In this document: positions 24,926 to 36,777 of the stretch, in pieces | How the letters are laid out: every line of letters begins with the position of its first letter | Position numbering within the stretch: the first letter of the stretch is position 1 | Source: Macrotis lagotis | Taxonomy: Eukaryota; Chordata; Mammalia; Peramelemorphia; Peramelidae | Reading direction: 5' to 3' | Length of the DNA stretch: 64,000 bases | Assembly: GCF_037893015.1 (NCBI RefSeq) | Contig: NC_133663.1 | Coordinates: 219,631,753-219,695,752, forward strand | Made by a program: the position numbers and the translations under genes | Notes under the pieces: model-generated | Seen by the model: only the letters and a program-made list of their open reading frames with translations | Database searches by the model: none | Told to the model about the DNA's origin: nothing

Positions 24926-25454
24926 AGAAAAAAAGAAGTAGGAATTCATCAAAGAAAATGCTCCATTCAAGAGATCTAGTGTTGGTGGAGGAGCACAGAT
25001 TATATTTCAGGCAAAAGTGGTCCTTTTGTTTAAAATTTCTTAATCCTGGGTAGTTGGAAGCTTTGTTCTCTTCTCACAGTATGTGTTTTGCCAGGAATGC
25101 CTTTACCCTGAGAGAAGTGCCCTCATAATATTCTCATGATAGCAAAGATCTGAGTAGTGTCAGACTGAATAGGCTTGAATATCCCAAGGAAAATGATTCA
25201 TTGCTACCCAGGATGTGGCCTATGTTACCTTGAATGGCTTCCCGAGACTAAAAAAAGAAAAAACAAAACAAAACTAGATATACCCATTCTAGTTAATTTG
25301 TTGATGCTGCTGCTGCTGCTTATGTTTTCTAGGTAAGCCATACAGGGGAAATTTTTAAGACTACAGAATACACCCTGTTACTGGATATTCTCTTTTTCTT
25401 TTGCTTCAGAAATAACAAACTCTGCCCTCCCAGACTGATCTTTTAGTGAAGGCA
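24926..25454. other. No recognised feature
   Basis: Unique-looking sequence containing a short (TGC)n run near 25305. No gene or repeat recognised. Confidence 0.4.
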
Positions 25455-25636
25455 AAGTAGGTCATCTTTTTTTTTAGGTTTTTGCAAGGCAAATGGGGTT
25501 AAGTGGCTTGCCCAAGGCCACACAGCTAGGTAATTATTAAATGTCTGAGATCAGATTTGAACCCAGGTACTCCTGACTCCAGGGACAGTGCTCTATCCAC
25601 TGCGCCACCTAGCCGCCCCAAAATAGGTCGTCTTTT
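25455..25636 (-). repeat. WSINE1-type SINE
   Basis: Near-consensus minus-strand copy (25471-25619). The flanks aagtaggtcatctttt and aaataggtcgtctttt are a target-site duplication with two differences. Confidence 0.93.
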
Positions 25637-25649
25637 GCCTCAAGTTTTA

Positions 25650-25920
25650 CCTGGCCTTTAATTACTGAATGGGTGTTGCCTCAGACAAACTGAGACCTGG
25701 GAAAGACCTTAGCTTATAAAGGTCAAGGTCTCCCCCCCTGGATCTGGGACCATCTCCAGTCCTGATCTATGTTTTGCCTCTGGACCTAGAAGGATCAGTA
25801 GGAGAAGATTAGTGACTCTGCACTGCTCGACCCCACTTAAACTCAATTTGCTAGTAAATCATGACATCCTCCTCCTCACTTCAGTGGTATTCTTTGAGAA
25901 CGAAGGATGAACAACTCACA
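25650..25920 (+). repeat. RTE-tailed SINE, second module and tail
   Basis: 'gaccatctccagtcctgatc', 'tctggacctagaaggatcag', 'aatcatgacatcctcctcc' and the terminal 'agaacgaaggatgaacaac'. This is the plus-strand form of the family seen at 34.5 kb. Its end resembles the 3' end of the RTE-like LINE at 39.80 kb. Confidence 0.65.
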
Positions 25921-26885
25921 GCTACAAATTCTACTAGTTCTTCTACTTTTTAAACTGCTCTTTCTCCATCTTCACTAACTTAGTCTTTAACCTGATTCCT
26001 TAATGTGGACATTCTGCAAAGGCATGATCATGGTCTTATTTTCTTTTTTTTTGAATTTTCTTCCCTTGACAATCTCATTCACTCCTCCCAATCTAAGGGT
26101 GATTTTCTTAAAGGCAAAAATTGCATTTATGTCTTTGAATACCTAGCCCCAAGGAAAGTGTATAACCACCTATGGTGGATATTTGTCAAATGATTATTAA
26201 TTAACTGATTCACTCTTCAACTCTTACCCCTAAAAAGATGACTCTTAAATTTAATTCTTCACTCTTGACCTTTTTCCTCAGCTCCAAATTCTATTTCTCA
26301 ACTATAAATATACACTTTGTTTACTGACAGTTTAACTGGAAGTTCAAATCATTCTGCCCCAAATTGAATTTATCCCCTCTTGCTGCTCCTTCTTAAATAC
26401 TAGTGTTGGTCCTCCTATTTACATTGTTTCTTTTCCATTTGAAGTGCTCCTCCTATTTCACCATGTTTGTAACCTTGGGATGGTGTTTCTTTTATGTCTC
26501 ATATTCAATAAACTAATATATCTGAGATGGTTTTCAACATTCATTTTGGTAAAAATTTCTCCCTTCCCTTTCCTCTTCTCTCCCCAAGACAGCAGCAATT
26601 TGAAATTTGCACAATCATGTTAAACATATTAGAATAACATTCTTATGCTTAGATCAGCTCATGTCAATTTTCTGCTCAAAAAATCACAAGCTACTTCTTA
26701 TTGCCTGTCATTCGAGGTCTTCTACAAACTAAAATGAGCTTAACCCTCCAATCTTACTTAATTTTCCACCTGTTTATTTCTTAAACACATTGTACGCTCT
26801 CCTGTATCTATGCTCATCCTGTTCTATTTGCCATATATATCTTTACATCACTTTTTTTTCTCATTGATCTTTTATCTGTCCCTTT
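25921..26885 (+). repeat. Diverged L2 fragments
   Basis: Pyrimidine-rich sequence with weak L2 landmarks, for example 'ccttgacaatctcattcac' (26066), 'tttaactggaagttcaaatc' (26330) and 'gcttaaccctccaatcttac' (26737). The family call is plausible but each piece is heavily mutated. Confidence 0.4.
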
Positions 26886-26889
26886 AAAG

Positions 26890-27036
26890 ATCAGTCCAGT
26901 GGCAACTATGTAGTACAATGGATATAGCACTGGCCCTAGAGTCAGAGGGACCTGATTTAAATTGACCCCAGACAAGTACTGTGTGACCCAGGGCAAATCA
27001 CTTAACTCTAAATACCTCCAACCCCCCCCCCCCCCA
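26890..27036 (+). repeat. tRNA-type SINE
   Basis: 'ggatatagcactggcccta', 'ctgtgtgacccagggcaaat' and 'cacttaactctaaatacc', ending in a C-run. Confidence 0.75.
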
Positions 27037-27044
27037 AACATTAA

Positions 27045-27340
27045 CTCAAATCAGTCAATCAACAAGCATTTATTAATCAATCACTATGTGTTACACATTA
27101 TGTTAAGAGCTAGATTTGCAAAAGGAAATTAAAAACACAATCCTTTTCTAATGAAGCTCACATTTGAATGAGAAAGAAAACATATAAGATATAGACAAAT
27201 ATCAACTTTTCTATGAAGCACTCCCTGATCCCTAGGCAGTTATGAATTGTCTCATAATTTCTCACCTAACACCTTGTTTTACATCCCCCTAATGCATGTA
27301 GTTTATATGTCATATTGTCCATTGTGATCATGTGTGTGTA
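27045..27340. repeat. L2 3'-end fragments, both orientations
   Basis: 27045-27205 is an antisense L2 tail ('aacaagcatttattaatcaatc'). 27206-27320 reads as a plus-strand L2 C-terminal/3' segment ('tatgaagcactccctgatcc'). Confidence 0.45.
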
Positions 27341-27351
27341 TGTTTATTTCT

Positions 27352-27515
27352 TTATCAGATTGCAAATTGGCATAATGGAAAAGGTGCTGATCCATCCAAT
27401 CAAGGAGACCTGATTCTGAAGACTTTTCAAACTCTTAAGAGGCAAGTCATAAACTCTGAGTCTTCATTTTCTCTAAGGTCCCTTTCCAGCAGTAAATGTA
27501 TGATGCTATAATAGT
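27352..27515 (+). repeat. tRNA-type SINE, diverged
   Basis: 'attggcataatggaaaagg', 'caaggagacctgattctgaa' and 'ctctaaggtccctttccag' in family order. Confidence 0.5.
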
Positions 27516-28403
27516 AATTTCTAGTCTATAGCAAGGGGCTATGCTCTAAGCATCCTCTCTTTGATAGCCAATATTTAGTTCTGTATACAGTGGGTATTTA
27601 ACAAATGCTTTAATGACTATATTTTGGAAGGTTTTCTTTTGGATACTTATTACAAACATCCTCAACCATCTTGTGCTAATAAAACGGAGTCTTTATCATT
27701 TATTTTAGACTTTAGGACTGAATGGGACATAGATTTGAAGATGTTTTTCTTCTTAGATGCCCACAGTTTCCAAGACAGTTCTTAAACTAGAACTCCTATG
27801 ATCTTTAGGTAACATAAGCAGTTTCTGAAGGCATTTGTTCTCTTTTATCCTACCATTTCTTTTTTCTAAGTATCATCACATTCATATTTGTGCTTTAAAG
27901 TGAGTCTTTCTTTAAGCAGCTAGCCACACACAAAAATTAGCAGAGGACTATCACATGGCTCTGAATTTTACTGAAGTCGTTTTTTAATCCAAAATCTCAC
28001 CTTCATCTGTGTGTTTAGAGATCCTTCATCCTAAGAGAGCAGAAAGCCTCTATAACATCTAGAGAAGAGATTTCAAACATGCAACTGTTCTTCGGCATTG
28101 CTAATATGTGATTTTCTAAGTCAATATGTAACCTCAGGGATTTTTATGTATTATTTGATGACCCTAGTTTCTATTTGAGTTTGGTAGCACTATTCTATTA
28201 TGACTGTGAATCTGTAGTCAAATCACCTGTTTCATATTTATTGTGAGTATTAGAATTATAATTAACCAATCTATGATCTACCTTGATTCCAGATCATCTA
28301 GTTGAGCACTTTCAAAATGGAAGGTAATGGAATATTATTTTTCATTACTGCTTTATACTGAACACCCCCCCCATCTTTTCCTGTTTCTTTCTCTTCCTGC
28401 CCC

Positions 28404-28406
<3 letters not shown>
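27516..28406. other. Mostly unrecognised
   Basis: A short L2-like tail at 27540-27620 ('cagtgggtatttaacaaatg'). Otherwise no feature recognised. Confidence 0.4.

Positions 28407-28485
<79 letters not shown>
28407..28485. repeat. Compound microsatellite (TC)n(AC)n
   Basis: About 56 bp of TC followed by about 23 bp of AC. Same architecture as the one at 13.42 kb. Confidence 0.98.
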
Positions 28486-28599
28486 ACTTTACATTTAATA
28501 TTTTTTTACACTGAACTTGTGATTACAATGATATGAAGAAACTATTTTACAAACACAGACAATTCATCTAAAATAGTTTTAGACACTTTTCTGGGTCCC

Positions 28600-28724
28600 T
28601 GAGAAATGACTTACACTAGTTCACATAGCTAGTATTTGTCAGGGTGAGGATTTGTAGTCAAGTCTTCCTGACTGTGTGATCCTGGGCAAGTCACTTGAGC
28701 TGGAGAAGGAAATAGTGAACCATT
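28600..28724 (+). repeat. tRNA/Mar-type SINE, interrupted
   Basis: 'tgtgtgatcctgggcaagtc' and 'gaaggaaatagtgaaccattc', a Mar-type tail. It is cut by the younger SINE that follows and resumes at 28902. Confidence 0.5.
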
Positions 28725-28901
28725 CCAGTATCTTTTTTTTTTTTTTTAGGATTTTGCAAGGCAAATGGGGTTAAGTGGCTTGCCCAAGGCCACACAGCTA
28801 GGTAATTATTAAGTGTCTGAGATGGGATTTGAACCCAGGTACTCCTGACTCCAGGGCTGGTGCTTTATCCACTGTGCAACCTAGCCGCTCCCCAGTATCT
28901 T
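28725..28901 (-). repeat. WSINE1-type SINE
   Basis: Near-consensus minus-strand copy (28735-28891) with a 15-T tail. It is bounded by a 10-bp duplication, ccagtatctt, and inserted into an older SINE. Confidence 0.95.
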
Positions 28902-29448
28902 GATCAACAAAAGTTCTTCTTTTCTTCAAATTAAACATCCTCAGGTTTTTTTGTCATATTCTCATGAGGCATGATCTCAATACTTTTCACCATCTAATCC
29001 CTTTCCCTTTCATCTTTCCCCTCTTCTGCTCCAGACACTCTCTAGCTTATTAATGTCTTTTCTAATGCATAGTACCTTCACACAAAACACAATGCCCTAG
29101 GTGTGGTCTGACCCAAATGAAACATGACAAGGCTATCACTTCCCTATTCCTGCATTCCATTCCTCTCACTGAAATATAAGACTTCTATAGCTTTGAGTCT
29201 TTCATAGTAGAGTTTGTATAGCCTACTAAAATCCCCAGGTCTTTTTTACAAATGTACTATTTTCTAGTTATTCTTCCCATATCTCCTACTTATAATGGGA
29301 TGATTATATCATCCCAACATGAGACTTTTAATTTATTCTTCTTGTATTTCATTGTATTTGATTTGGCTTGTTGAGATATTTTTTTTGGAATTTTGATTGT
29401 GTCATTCAATATTAGTCATCTTCAGCTCTTTGTCATCTGGAAATCTGA

Positions 29449-29485
<37 letters not shown>

Positions 29486-29490
29486 ATATA
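29449..29490. repeat. (AT)n microsatellite
   Basis: About 42 bp of slightly interrupted AT repeat. Confidence 0.95.
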
Positions 29491-29629
29491 GTCTTCAGAT
29501 AGCTGGAAATTGATAAGTAGTCATCAGATAGCAGAGGACCAAGCAAAGACTCCTGGAGCATCCTTCTAAAGTTCTATTAAAAAGAATCTGAATCTGAATT
29601 TCAAGTCATGGTTATTTAACATAAATTTT

Positions 29630-29865
29630 AAGGGATGTGTCAGACACTGTACCAAGAACTTTACAAATATTATATTATTTTATCATCACAAAAAAAACCT
29701 GAGAGGTTTTTCATTATATATGAAGAATCTGAAGCAGATAAAAATTAAGTGACTTACCCATGGTAAGTCACTTTTGGTATCACATGGCTATCAAATGTCT
29801 AAGGCATAAGATTTGGATATGGTTCTGTCCTGATTCCAAGCTTCTCTATTCAGTGCATCACCTAG
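29630..29865 (-). repeat. MIR-type SINE
   Basis: 'gtcagacactgtaccaagaac', 'attaagtgacttacccatgg' and a head remnant 'ttcagtgcatcacctagctc'. Confidence 0.6.
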
Positions 29866-29867
29866 CT

Positions 29868-29999
29868 CAGGTCTCAGAATCTGAGTTTGGATCCTGGTTT
29901 TGTCATAAACTGTGTGACCTTGGCTAATCCATTTATTCTCTTTGGGCCTAAGTTTCCTAGCTGCAAAATCGAGTGGCTGTACTAGGTGACCTGTAAGGT
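29868..29999 (+). repeat. tRNA-type SINE
   Basis: 'agtttggatcctggttttg', 'ctgtgtgaccttggctaatc' and 'gggcctaagtttcctagctg'. Confidence 0.6.
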
Positions 30000-30167
30000 C
30001 TCTTTTTATTTGTTTTGTTTTTTGAAAGGCAATGGGATTAAGTGACTTGCCCAAAGTCACACAGCTAGGTAATTATTTAAGTGTCTGATGAAGGATTTGA
30101 ACTCAGGTCCTCCTGACTCCAGGTCTGGTGCTCTATCCACTATACCACCTAGCTGCTCCTCTTTTTA
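30000..30167 (-). repeat. WSINE1-type SINE
   Basis: Minus-strand copy (30009-30158) with 'aagtgacttgcccaaagtc' and the head 'taccacctagctgctcc'. The duplication ctcttttta lies on both sides. Confidence 0.9.
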
Positions 30168-31110
30168 AGCTCTAAATCTCTGCTCCATTAGTAACTCATC
30201 TTTATGTGAGGCCATTCTTCCAATTCTGAAAACTCTACTATCATTTAGTCCATATCACTCCATCTTGTGTACAAGTATAGCATTTAGATAAATCATATCT
30301 TCAACATTCTGCCAATTTCTCTATCTAGTAAACCCATCAAAAAGGAAATGAGTGCAGACTTGTATGACCTTCTCTTGTTGAAACAACACCAGATCTTTGT
30401 GATTAGTTCTTTCTTTTCTAATAACTCACTATTTCTTTAATAATCTATCCTAGAATTTTGCCAGAAATCAGTCAAACTCTCTGAACTATTGTTTTTAGAC
30501 TCTCCTCTTCCCTTTTCTGAAAATTGTAATAACATCTACTTTTCTCCCATCTTAAAGTATTTCTTTTTATTTTCTATAATCTCTTATAATGTCGTAGTTT
30601 AAGAATGCTGTCAGTTGTCTTTTAGTAATCTTGGTTATAGTTCATCTGAACCTGTTGATTGTGATTCTTCAAGAATCAATACAAATGCTCTTATTTTTTT
30701 TTTTATCTTAGATGTTTGCTATTAACTCTTTTGGTTCCATCCTTTTTCATCCAAAATCATTCTTGTTAGCGGAGAAAATAGAAATAAAAAGTTGAGTGGT
30801 TCTGCCTTCTCGCTAAAATAAGTAGTCATGACCCAAGATCCTATCTCTTCTTTGACCCCTTTCATTGACCCTTTTCAATTTATTCTGAACTTTGTTCTCC
30901 TGATACTTTTAGAGGATCATGTCATATTTTTCTGCGAAGACTCTATACTCAAATGACTCTATGACTTCATTGATTTGAGAGTATCTTTCAAAGATGTGGA
31001 TTACAATCCATCCCTGCTAAGGTATGCTTTTAGACTCTTATCCTTAACTTCTGAAAAGTTTTCTATAAGAAATTTGATATAATGTGCTTCCTTATTTTCT
31101 CCAAAACTCT

Positions 31111-31622
31111 TGATGGTGCCTGTGGAACACTAATCATATCTACCTATTATCCTTGACAACTTGGTTCTTATTTGTACAAATCACAAATCCTATGAAGTAG
31201 TAAGAAGTATTTGAATTTATACTCTTTAAAGTTTTAATTATGTAAAATATGGTTACTGGTTCAAGCCCAATGAATACATGCAGTATTAATTCTAATAATG
31301 TGATCATTTTTCAGAGGGTTCATTATCTGCATTAATGGGACTTAGCTTTACTCTGGTCACATGATGGGCCCATCATAAATCCTTTGTTGATATCCTTTAC
31401 TTCTGCTTTTTGGAGTAAATTAGTGGCTATATGTTTCAAGTTTTTTTCTGTGATGTTTCTCTTAGTTCTTCAGAGGCAGTACAGTTCAATATCCCTGAAG
31501 TGATTCCCTATATAGATTGTTCAACAATGCATATATTTGGGACAGATAGAACAGATGATCAATTAGCTAGACCCTGCATTGTAAAGGAGGAGGAAAGTGA
31601 TCTGAATTGCCTTTGGAAATTG
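31111..31622. other. No recognised feature
   Basis: Nothing recognised. The 86-codon open frame at 31431 runs into the neighbouring SINE and has no known motif. Confidence 0.4.
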
Positions 31623-31796
31623 AAAAGCATTTTTTTTAGGTTTTTGCAAGGCAAATGGAGTTTAATAGCTTGCCCAAGGCCACACAGCTAGGTAATTATT
31701 AAGTGTCTGAGACTGGATTTGAACCCAAGTACTCCTGACTCCAGGGCCGGTGCTTTCTCCACTGTGCCACCTAGCTGCCCCAAAAAGCACTTTTAC
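31623..31796 (-). repeat. WSINE1-type SINE
   Basis: Near-consensus minus-strand copy (about 31635-31781). The flanks aaaagcattttt and aaaagcactttt are an imperfect target-site duplication. Confidence 0.92.
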
Positions 31797-32434
31797 AAAA
31801 CACCAAATTCCTATAACTGCAAAGGTTGATCTTTTCCATCTTCTAAAAATATATCTTTAAAATGTGAGTTAATGACTTAAAATTTATTCATATCTGTCTC
31901 CTTAAATACCCTTCTCCCTGCTCCTTTGATTGAATTTCTCTTTGGACTGAAAAATGATTTCTCTTTATATCTTGAGAATTTTATTTTATTTTTTTGAGTT
32001 TCCTATCACTCATGAGCTGGTTACCCCTAGATTTTTGTCAATTGGATCCTACCTTTATTCTTTCTCTTTTCCCTTTCAAACTTGTTCTGAAAAAAAAAAA
32101 TCTAGGATATGTATGATTGTCCTCTATTAAAAATCCTGAGAAAGAATGCTTACATCTACTCAAAATTTCTATTGTTTCTTCCTCAGAGACTGATCCCTGT
32201 TTGCTGGTAAAAATAAACAAACAAAAACAAAAACCAAAAACTTGCCCTGGAATAAAAATCCTCTTCATTGATTCTTCCAGGTTATAAAGTATAAATTATC
32301 ATTGAGGCAAGTCAACAAATTTTTAACTTCACTTTGAGTACCAACAGATTCTGGAAAATTGAAATTCATTGTTTATGCTATATTGTATCAGCATATTCTA
32401 TTATAACAAAACTTCAACTCAAGTTAATTATAAA
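31797..32434. other. No recognised feature
   Basis: Unique-looking AT-rich sequence. Confidence 0.4.
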
Positions 32435-32650
32435 ATGAGTTGATAGAGCCCTGGATTTAGAATCAAGAAAGAAGTAAATTTGAATCCTGTCTCAGGCATA
32501 TACTAAGTCATGTAGTCTTTTTCAATGTCAATTTCCTAATCTTTAAACTAGGAATGATAATTGCACTGACTTCACAGGGATATTATGAGAATCAAATGAA
32601 TCAATACCAGTAGATTACTTTGGAAACGTTAAGGTGATATATAAATGTTT
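32435..32650 (+). repeat. tRNA-type SINE, diverged
   Basis: 'gttgatagagccctggattt', 'taaatttgaatcctgtctc' and 'cacagggatattatgagaatc' in family order. Confidence 0.6.
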
Positions 32651-32654
32651 TTGT

Positions 32655-32895
32655 TGTTTGTTGTTTGATCATTTCCCACTCTTTGTGACTCCATTTGAGA
32701 TTTTCTTGACAAAACTCCTGGAGTGGTTTGCCATTTGTTTCTCCAGCTCATTTTACAGATGAGGAAACTGAGGCAGAGTTAAGTGACTTTCCCAGGGTTA
32801 TACAACTAGTGTCTGTGGCCATATTTGAACTCAGGAAGATTAGTCTTCCTGATTCCAGGTCCAGGACTCTATTTCCTGTGTCACAGCTATGGCCA
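32655..32895 (-). repeat. Mar-type tRNA SINE
   Basis: Good copy: 'actctttgtgactccatttg', 'ctggagtggtttgccatttg', 'ttacagatgaggaaactgagg' and the head 'tatttcctgtgtcacagct'. Confidence 0.8.
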
Positions 32896-33879
32896 AATTT
32901 GATTTACCCATCACCTTCCTCTCCATTTTTACTATTTATGACTTGGGAATGAATTTTCTTAGTCACTGATGAAATATATAGTTCACAGACAAAAGTCTTA
33001 TTTCTCAGATTGCTATATAAATCCATTCTCATGAATTGTCCATCAAATCTAGGAATACTAAAAGTAGGAGATATTAACTACATTTGAAATGTGGGAGAAC
33101 AAAAGAATTTCTAAGAAAACAAAAGAAAAATACTACATTATATGGTAGGCAATAGATATATGGAATTGATTTTCCTATGAGTAATATAGGATAATAGATT
33201 TATTACCAGTAGGATGCTCTACTATAATCTATTTTATTTTCCAAATGAAGTGATTAAGATCCAGAGAAGTTAGGAGAGCCAGTGCTTTTTCTACTACACC
33301 ATATTAATTGAAATTGAGTTTAATAAAATTTACATAAATAAATAAATAATAGATATATAAGGTCTTATTATAGAAATGTGAGATTACTTAGCGGCACATA
33401 ACTAACATTTTGAGATTGGTATCCTAGTATACAACTACCAAAAGGAATCACAACACATTCCTTGGTGGTCCCAAATTCAGACACTCAAGGTAAATGGATT
33501 GTAACTAGGTCTGGTTATTTGGTATTTCCTGTGACCTTAGAGTTATGCATGTACCTGATTTAAATTTAAAAAATGTGATTTTCAATATTCCCATACCATC
33601 AAGAATTTCCTAACTCCTTTCTTTCTCCCTATCATCTTCAAGATGTAATTTTATACCAGAAAGCAAATAAGACATGCAGTGTGAAATACTATACTCTCAT
33701 CTAGTTTAAATCCTTGTTAAAGATGAATGGTTGGCACACAAATGAAGTTTCTTTTTGGGCTACTTGTTTTTTTTTCTTTCTTGGAATATTCCTTCCCTCA
33801 TCTTCCTGATCCCCAAATCCCAAAAGAAAAACTGCCTGGGACATGTCAGTGTACTCTCAATACCACTCTTCTCAGGCTT
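32896..33879. other. No recognised feature
   Basis: Unique-looking sequence with an A/T-rich stretch near 33335. No gene or repeat recognised. Confidence 0.4.
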
Positions 33880-34040
33880 ACAGTACAATAATGCTAACAG
33901 AATAGGAATGTTTTGATCTTAAGCATGTTTAGAAAGAAGTGCCAAAATATTACTATTTTACCTCTCCAAGACATATTCACAGCTGGAAAGATTTTTTTTT
34001 AAAAATTCAATTTAGTAAGGATTTATTAATACATTCAAGA
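33880..34040 (+). repeat. Unnamed repeat pair, copy A
   Basis: Homologous to 35475-35620: 'agaataggaa', 'taccaaaatgtt' against 'tgccaaaatatt', 'actggaaag' against 'gctggaaag', and 'aaaaattcaatttagtaa' are collinear. I do not recognise the family. Confidence 0.55.
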
Positions 34041-34494
34041 TACACTGATGATATAAAGATGAAAAAGACTTCTGTCCTTAAGAATTGTACATGCAACTCA
34101 AATTACTAAATAGTTTTCCACAAAATATCATATTCTTCATAATTTCAACATTTCTATAATAAATTGAACATTAAAATAGTGCTTGCTATTTGCCTAGCAT
34201 ATTGCTAAAACAATACTACTGCTACCCTTTAGGAGGGAAGATTTAACAAATTAGTGAAATACCAACACCCCTATAATCTTTTATATCATTGCACTTCATT
34301 TGACCTGAGAATTTTTAGCATGTAATTATTTTAAAGTGTATCTTTTTTTGTTAAAAGAGATGATTCTTGTATGAAAGAGAAAGAGGGATTTGGAAAGGAA
34401 AATGATATAAAAACAAAAGATATCAATAATTTTTTAAAAAAGAAAAGAGTATTCTGAAGTATTTCATTTAGGAAATCTCTACATGATTATGCTG
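34041..34494. other. No recognised feature
   Basis: Unique-looking sequence. Confidence 0.35.
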
Positions 34495-34795
34495 GGTAGT
34501 TAGGTAGCTTAGTGGATAGATCGCACAGGTCTCAGAGTTCAAAATCCAATCTTAGACACCTGTTACTACTATCTAGCTGTGGGACCCTGGGCAAGTCACT
34601 TAACCCTGATTGCCTTGCATTCAGGGCCATTTCCAGTCATTCTGACTCATATGTGGCCAGATGACTGGAGGAGAAAGTAAAACTGGTGACTTAGCACATC
34701 ATCCCCTCACTCAAATCCAATTCACATATTTGTCATGGCATCACCCTCCATGTCATGGTCTTCAAGAATGAAGGACAAACAACATCATCACATAG
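34495..34795 (+). repeat. RTE-tailed two-part SINE, near full length
   Basis: A tRNA-like head ('gggtagttaggtagcttagtgg', 'ctgtgggaccctgggcaag') is followed by the second module ('ggccatttccagtcattctg', 'tggcatcaccctccatgtc') and the tail 'atgaaggacaaacaacatc'. The tail resembles the 3' end of the RTE-like LINE at 39.80 kb, suggesting mobilisation by RTE. Confidence 0.75.
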
Positions 34796-34929
34796 TTATT
34801 TTAGTATAGCAATTTCTTAAGACTTCCTCTCCCACTGTATATGATATCATAGCGACTTAAGCTGAAATGTCCTGCTAAAATTTAAATGGGGAATGAGAAA
34901 GAGGACAGGAAAATTTGTTGTTATTATTA

Positions 34930-35150
34930 TTTTAACATCTATATAATGCTTTATTGGACAGCAAATTTGGCCTCAAACAGTAACTGTGTGACCTTGGGCA
35001 AGTCATTCAATCACATTTGCTTCAGTTTACTCATCGGTAAAGTCAGTTGGAGGAGGAAATAGCAAACCAATCCAGTATCTGCAAAGAAAACCTCAAATGG
35101 TATCCATCACAAAGTTGGTCATGACTAAAATTAGTGAACAACAAAAATGG
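34930..35150 (+). repeat. Mar-type tRNA SINE
   Basis: 'gtgtgaccttgggcaagtc', 'aggaggaaatagcaaaccaa' and 'aaaacctcaaatggtatcc', ending 'agtgaacaacaaaaa'. Confidence 0.65.
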
Positions 35151-35154
35151 ACTT

Positions 35155-35325
35155 TTTAATAACATGCTGTACATATAAGAGCTTATCTGATCCTCATGAG
35201 AACTCTACTGAAAATTAGGTTCTATAACTATTCCCATTGTACAGATGAGAAAACTAGGTAGAATTCGAACTCAGGTCTTCCTAGTTCTAAGTCTAGTACC
35301 ATTACCCATTATACCTCATAAAAAG
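35155..35325 (-). repeat. MIR-type SINE
   Basis: 'gatcctcatgagaactctac', 'tgtacagatgagaaaactagg' and 'cgaactcaggtcttcctag'. Confidence 0.6.
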
Positions 35326-35474
35326 TAGAGGAAGCATCTGAAAATCAGCAATGAAAGCTCTTACTCAATCACAGACTTTCTTTTAAAAATTGGAAAAAAG
35401 CATCTAAAAATTTTGTAATGTTGCTTTAGCTGCTTAATTTTTAAAATTTCTTTTCTGTATTGCTGATTTTCTGG

Positions 35475-35620
35475 GATTTATAGAATAGGAAACTCTTGTT
35501 TCTTAGCATCCTTATGAAAAAGTACCAAAATGTTCTTATCTTACCCTCTCTCAGATGCATATACAACTGGAAAGAAATTTTTAAAAAATTCAATTTAATA
35601 AGCACTTATTAATGGCCTAT
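35475..35620 (+). repeat. Unnamed repeat pair, copy B
   Basis: Collinear with 33880-34040 (see that entry), same orientation, about 1.6 kb downstream. The end at 35600-35640 looks like the L2 tail ('aataagcacttattaatgg'). Confidence 0.5.
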
Positions 35621-35738
35621 CACATTCAAACTGCACTATCCTAGATACTAGGGGGTATAAAAATTCTAATATATTAATTGTTGCTTCAGAGATGTCTCAT
35701 AGTTCTTTATTATTAGAAGCCAAGGGAATATATAAAGG

Positions 35739-35799
<61 letters not shown>
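35739..35799. repeat. (CA)n microsatellite
   Basis: About 60 bp of nearly pure CA. Confidence 0.98.
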
Positions 35800-35803
<4 letters not shown>

Positions 35804-36545
35804 TCAATTTTTTTTAATGAATAATCTCCTTCTCCACAACTTCAAAGCAACTTGCCCTCTCAAAAGAGCACAAAAATCTCCTTACCTGGATAGGGAAGAT
35901 GATTGGCCATCATAGTATTGTTCTTCTAATCAAAAGGAAAATTGATTCTTTAGTCGTATTTCAAGAGTAGGATGAGAACCAGACAGTCAAGAGAGTGGGC
36001 AGAGATAGGAAGAGAGGAAATAAGAGGAGTAAAGACAGTTTTGTGCTTTTATTAGTTGAAGAAGTCTATGATTTCTTTCCTAGTGCTTTCTCAAACTATT
36101 CCCATTTGAGATTCAAGTGAGCATTGCGTGCCATCTTCTGGGGGTCTGACTCATTCAACCTGTCACTTCTCACGAAAGTGAAAGATGCAGCTGTAATTTG
36201 AAAGCCCAAGGTGAAATGATGACTGATCTCTCTACTCAATAGATGAAAACTGTAGCACGCAAAGTTTTCAGACCTTCCCCTCTGCAGAAGAAAAAAAAAG
36301 CAGCATTGAATACAAAGTGAGATTTCTGTTCTTGAAGATAGAGAACTCCCTAAAGCATAGATATATATTTTAGGGAGAAAGATGGAAGAAAAGGCAGAAA
36401 ATGAGAGTACACACATGGAGCATTAGCAAAATTACATAGATAGTTGGAAGATAAACATTTCCCTACTAAAGCATATTCTAAAATGACTGATTATCATCAT
36501 GAGCATCAAGCAAGAGAAAGTAATTAGTCTGATACTTGTTCTCCT
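35800..36545. other. No recognised feature
   Basis: A 106-codon open frame lies on the minus strand at 36096-36416. I see no known motif, splice context or homology and do not call it a gene. Confidence 0.4.
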
Positions 36546-36549
36546 GGTC

Positions 36550-36775
36550 TGAAAGGAAACCAGATGCTGGGGTCTGGAGACTTGGATTCAAATTCCACTT
36601 AAATATATACCAAGTGCCAAAGGGCAAGTCATTTCAACTTGTCAGAATCTGTTTCCTCATTTATATTATGGGACTAATTATACTTGAAATATCTATTTAC
36701 ATAATTGTTGTGAGACTGAAATGAGATAGTCTACATGGTTTGTAAATCTTAAATGCAAAATAAATATTCTGAAAT
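36550..36775 (+). repeat. tRNA-type SINE, diverged
   Basis: 'ctggagacttggattcaaatt', 'gggcaagtcatttcaacttg' and 'tgtttcctcatttatattatg', ending in the 'aaatgcaaaataaatatt' tail. Confidence 0.6.
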
Positions 36776-36777
36776 AT

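Larger units (their letters stand above)
28940..31110 (-). repeat. CR1/L3-type LINE, long remnant with insertions
   Basis: Minus-strand LINE. 28960-29580 carries phrases I associate with CR1/L3 ('ccctaggtgtggtctgacc', 'aaaatccccaggtctttttt'). 30240-30960 matches its RT-flanking region ('aatcagtcaaactctctgaac', 'gttgagtggttctgccttctc'), and part of that is homologous to 4.1-4.44 kb. It is broken by an (AT)n tract, a MIR and two SINEs at 29.45-30.17 kb. No open frame of useful length. Confidence 0.55.

Noticed and set aside
36096-36416. A 106-residue protein on the minus strand
   Set aside because: No recognisable domain, signal or splice sites. Open frames of this length arise by chance in 64 kb.
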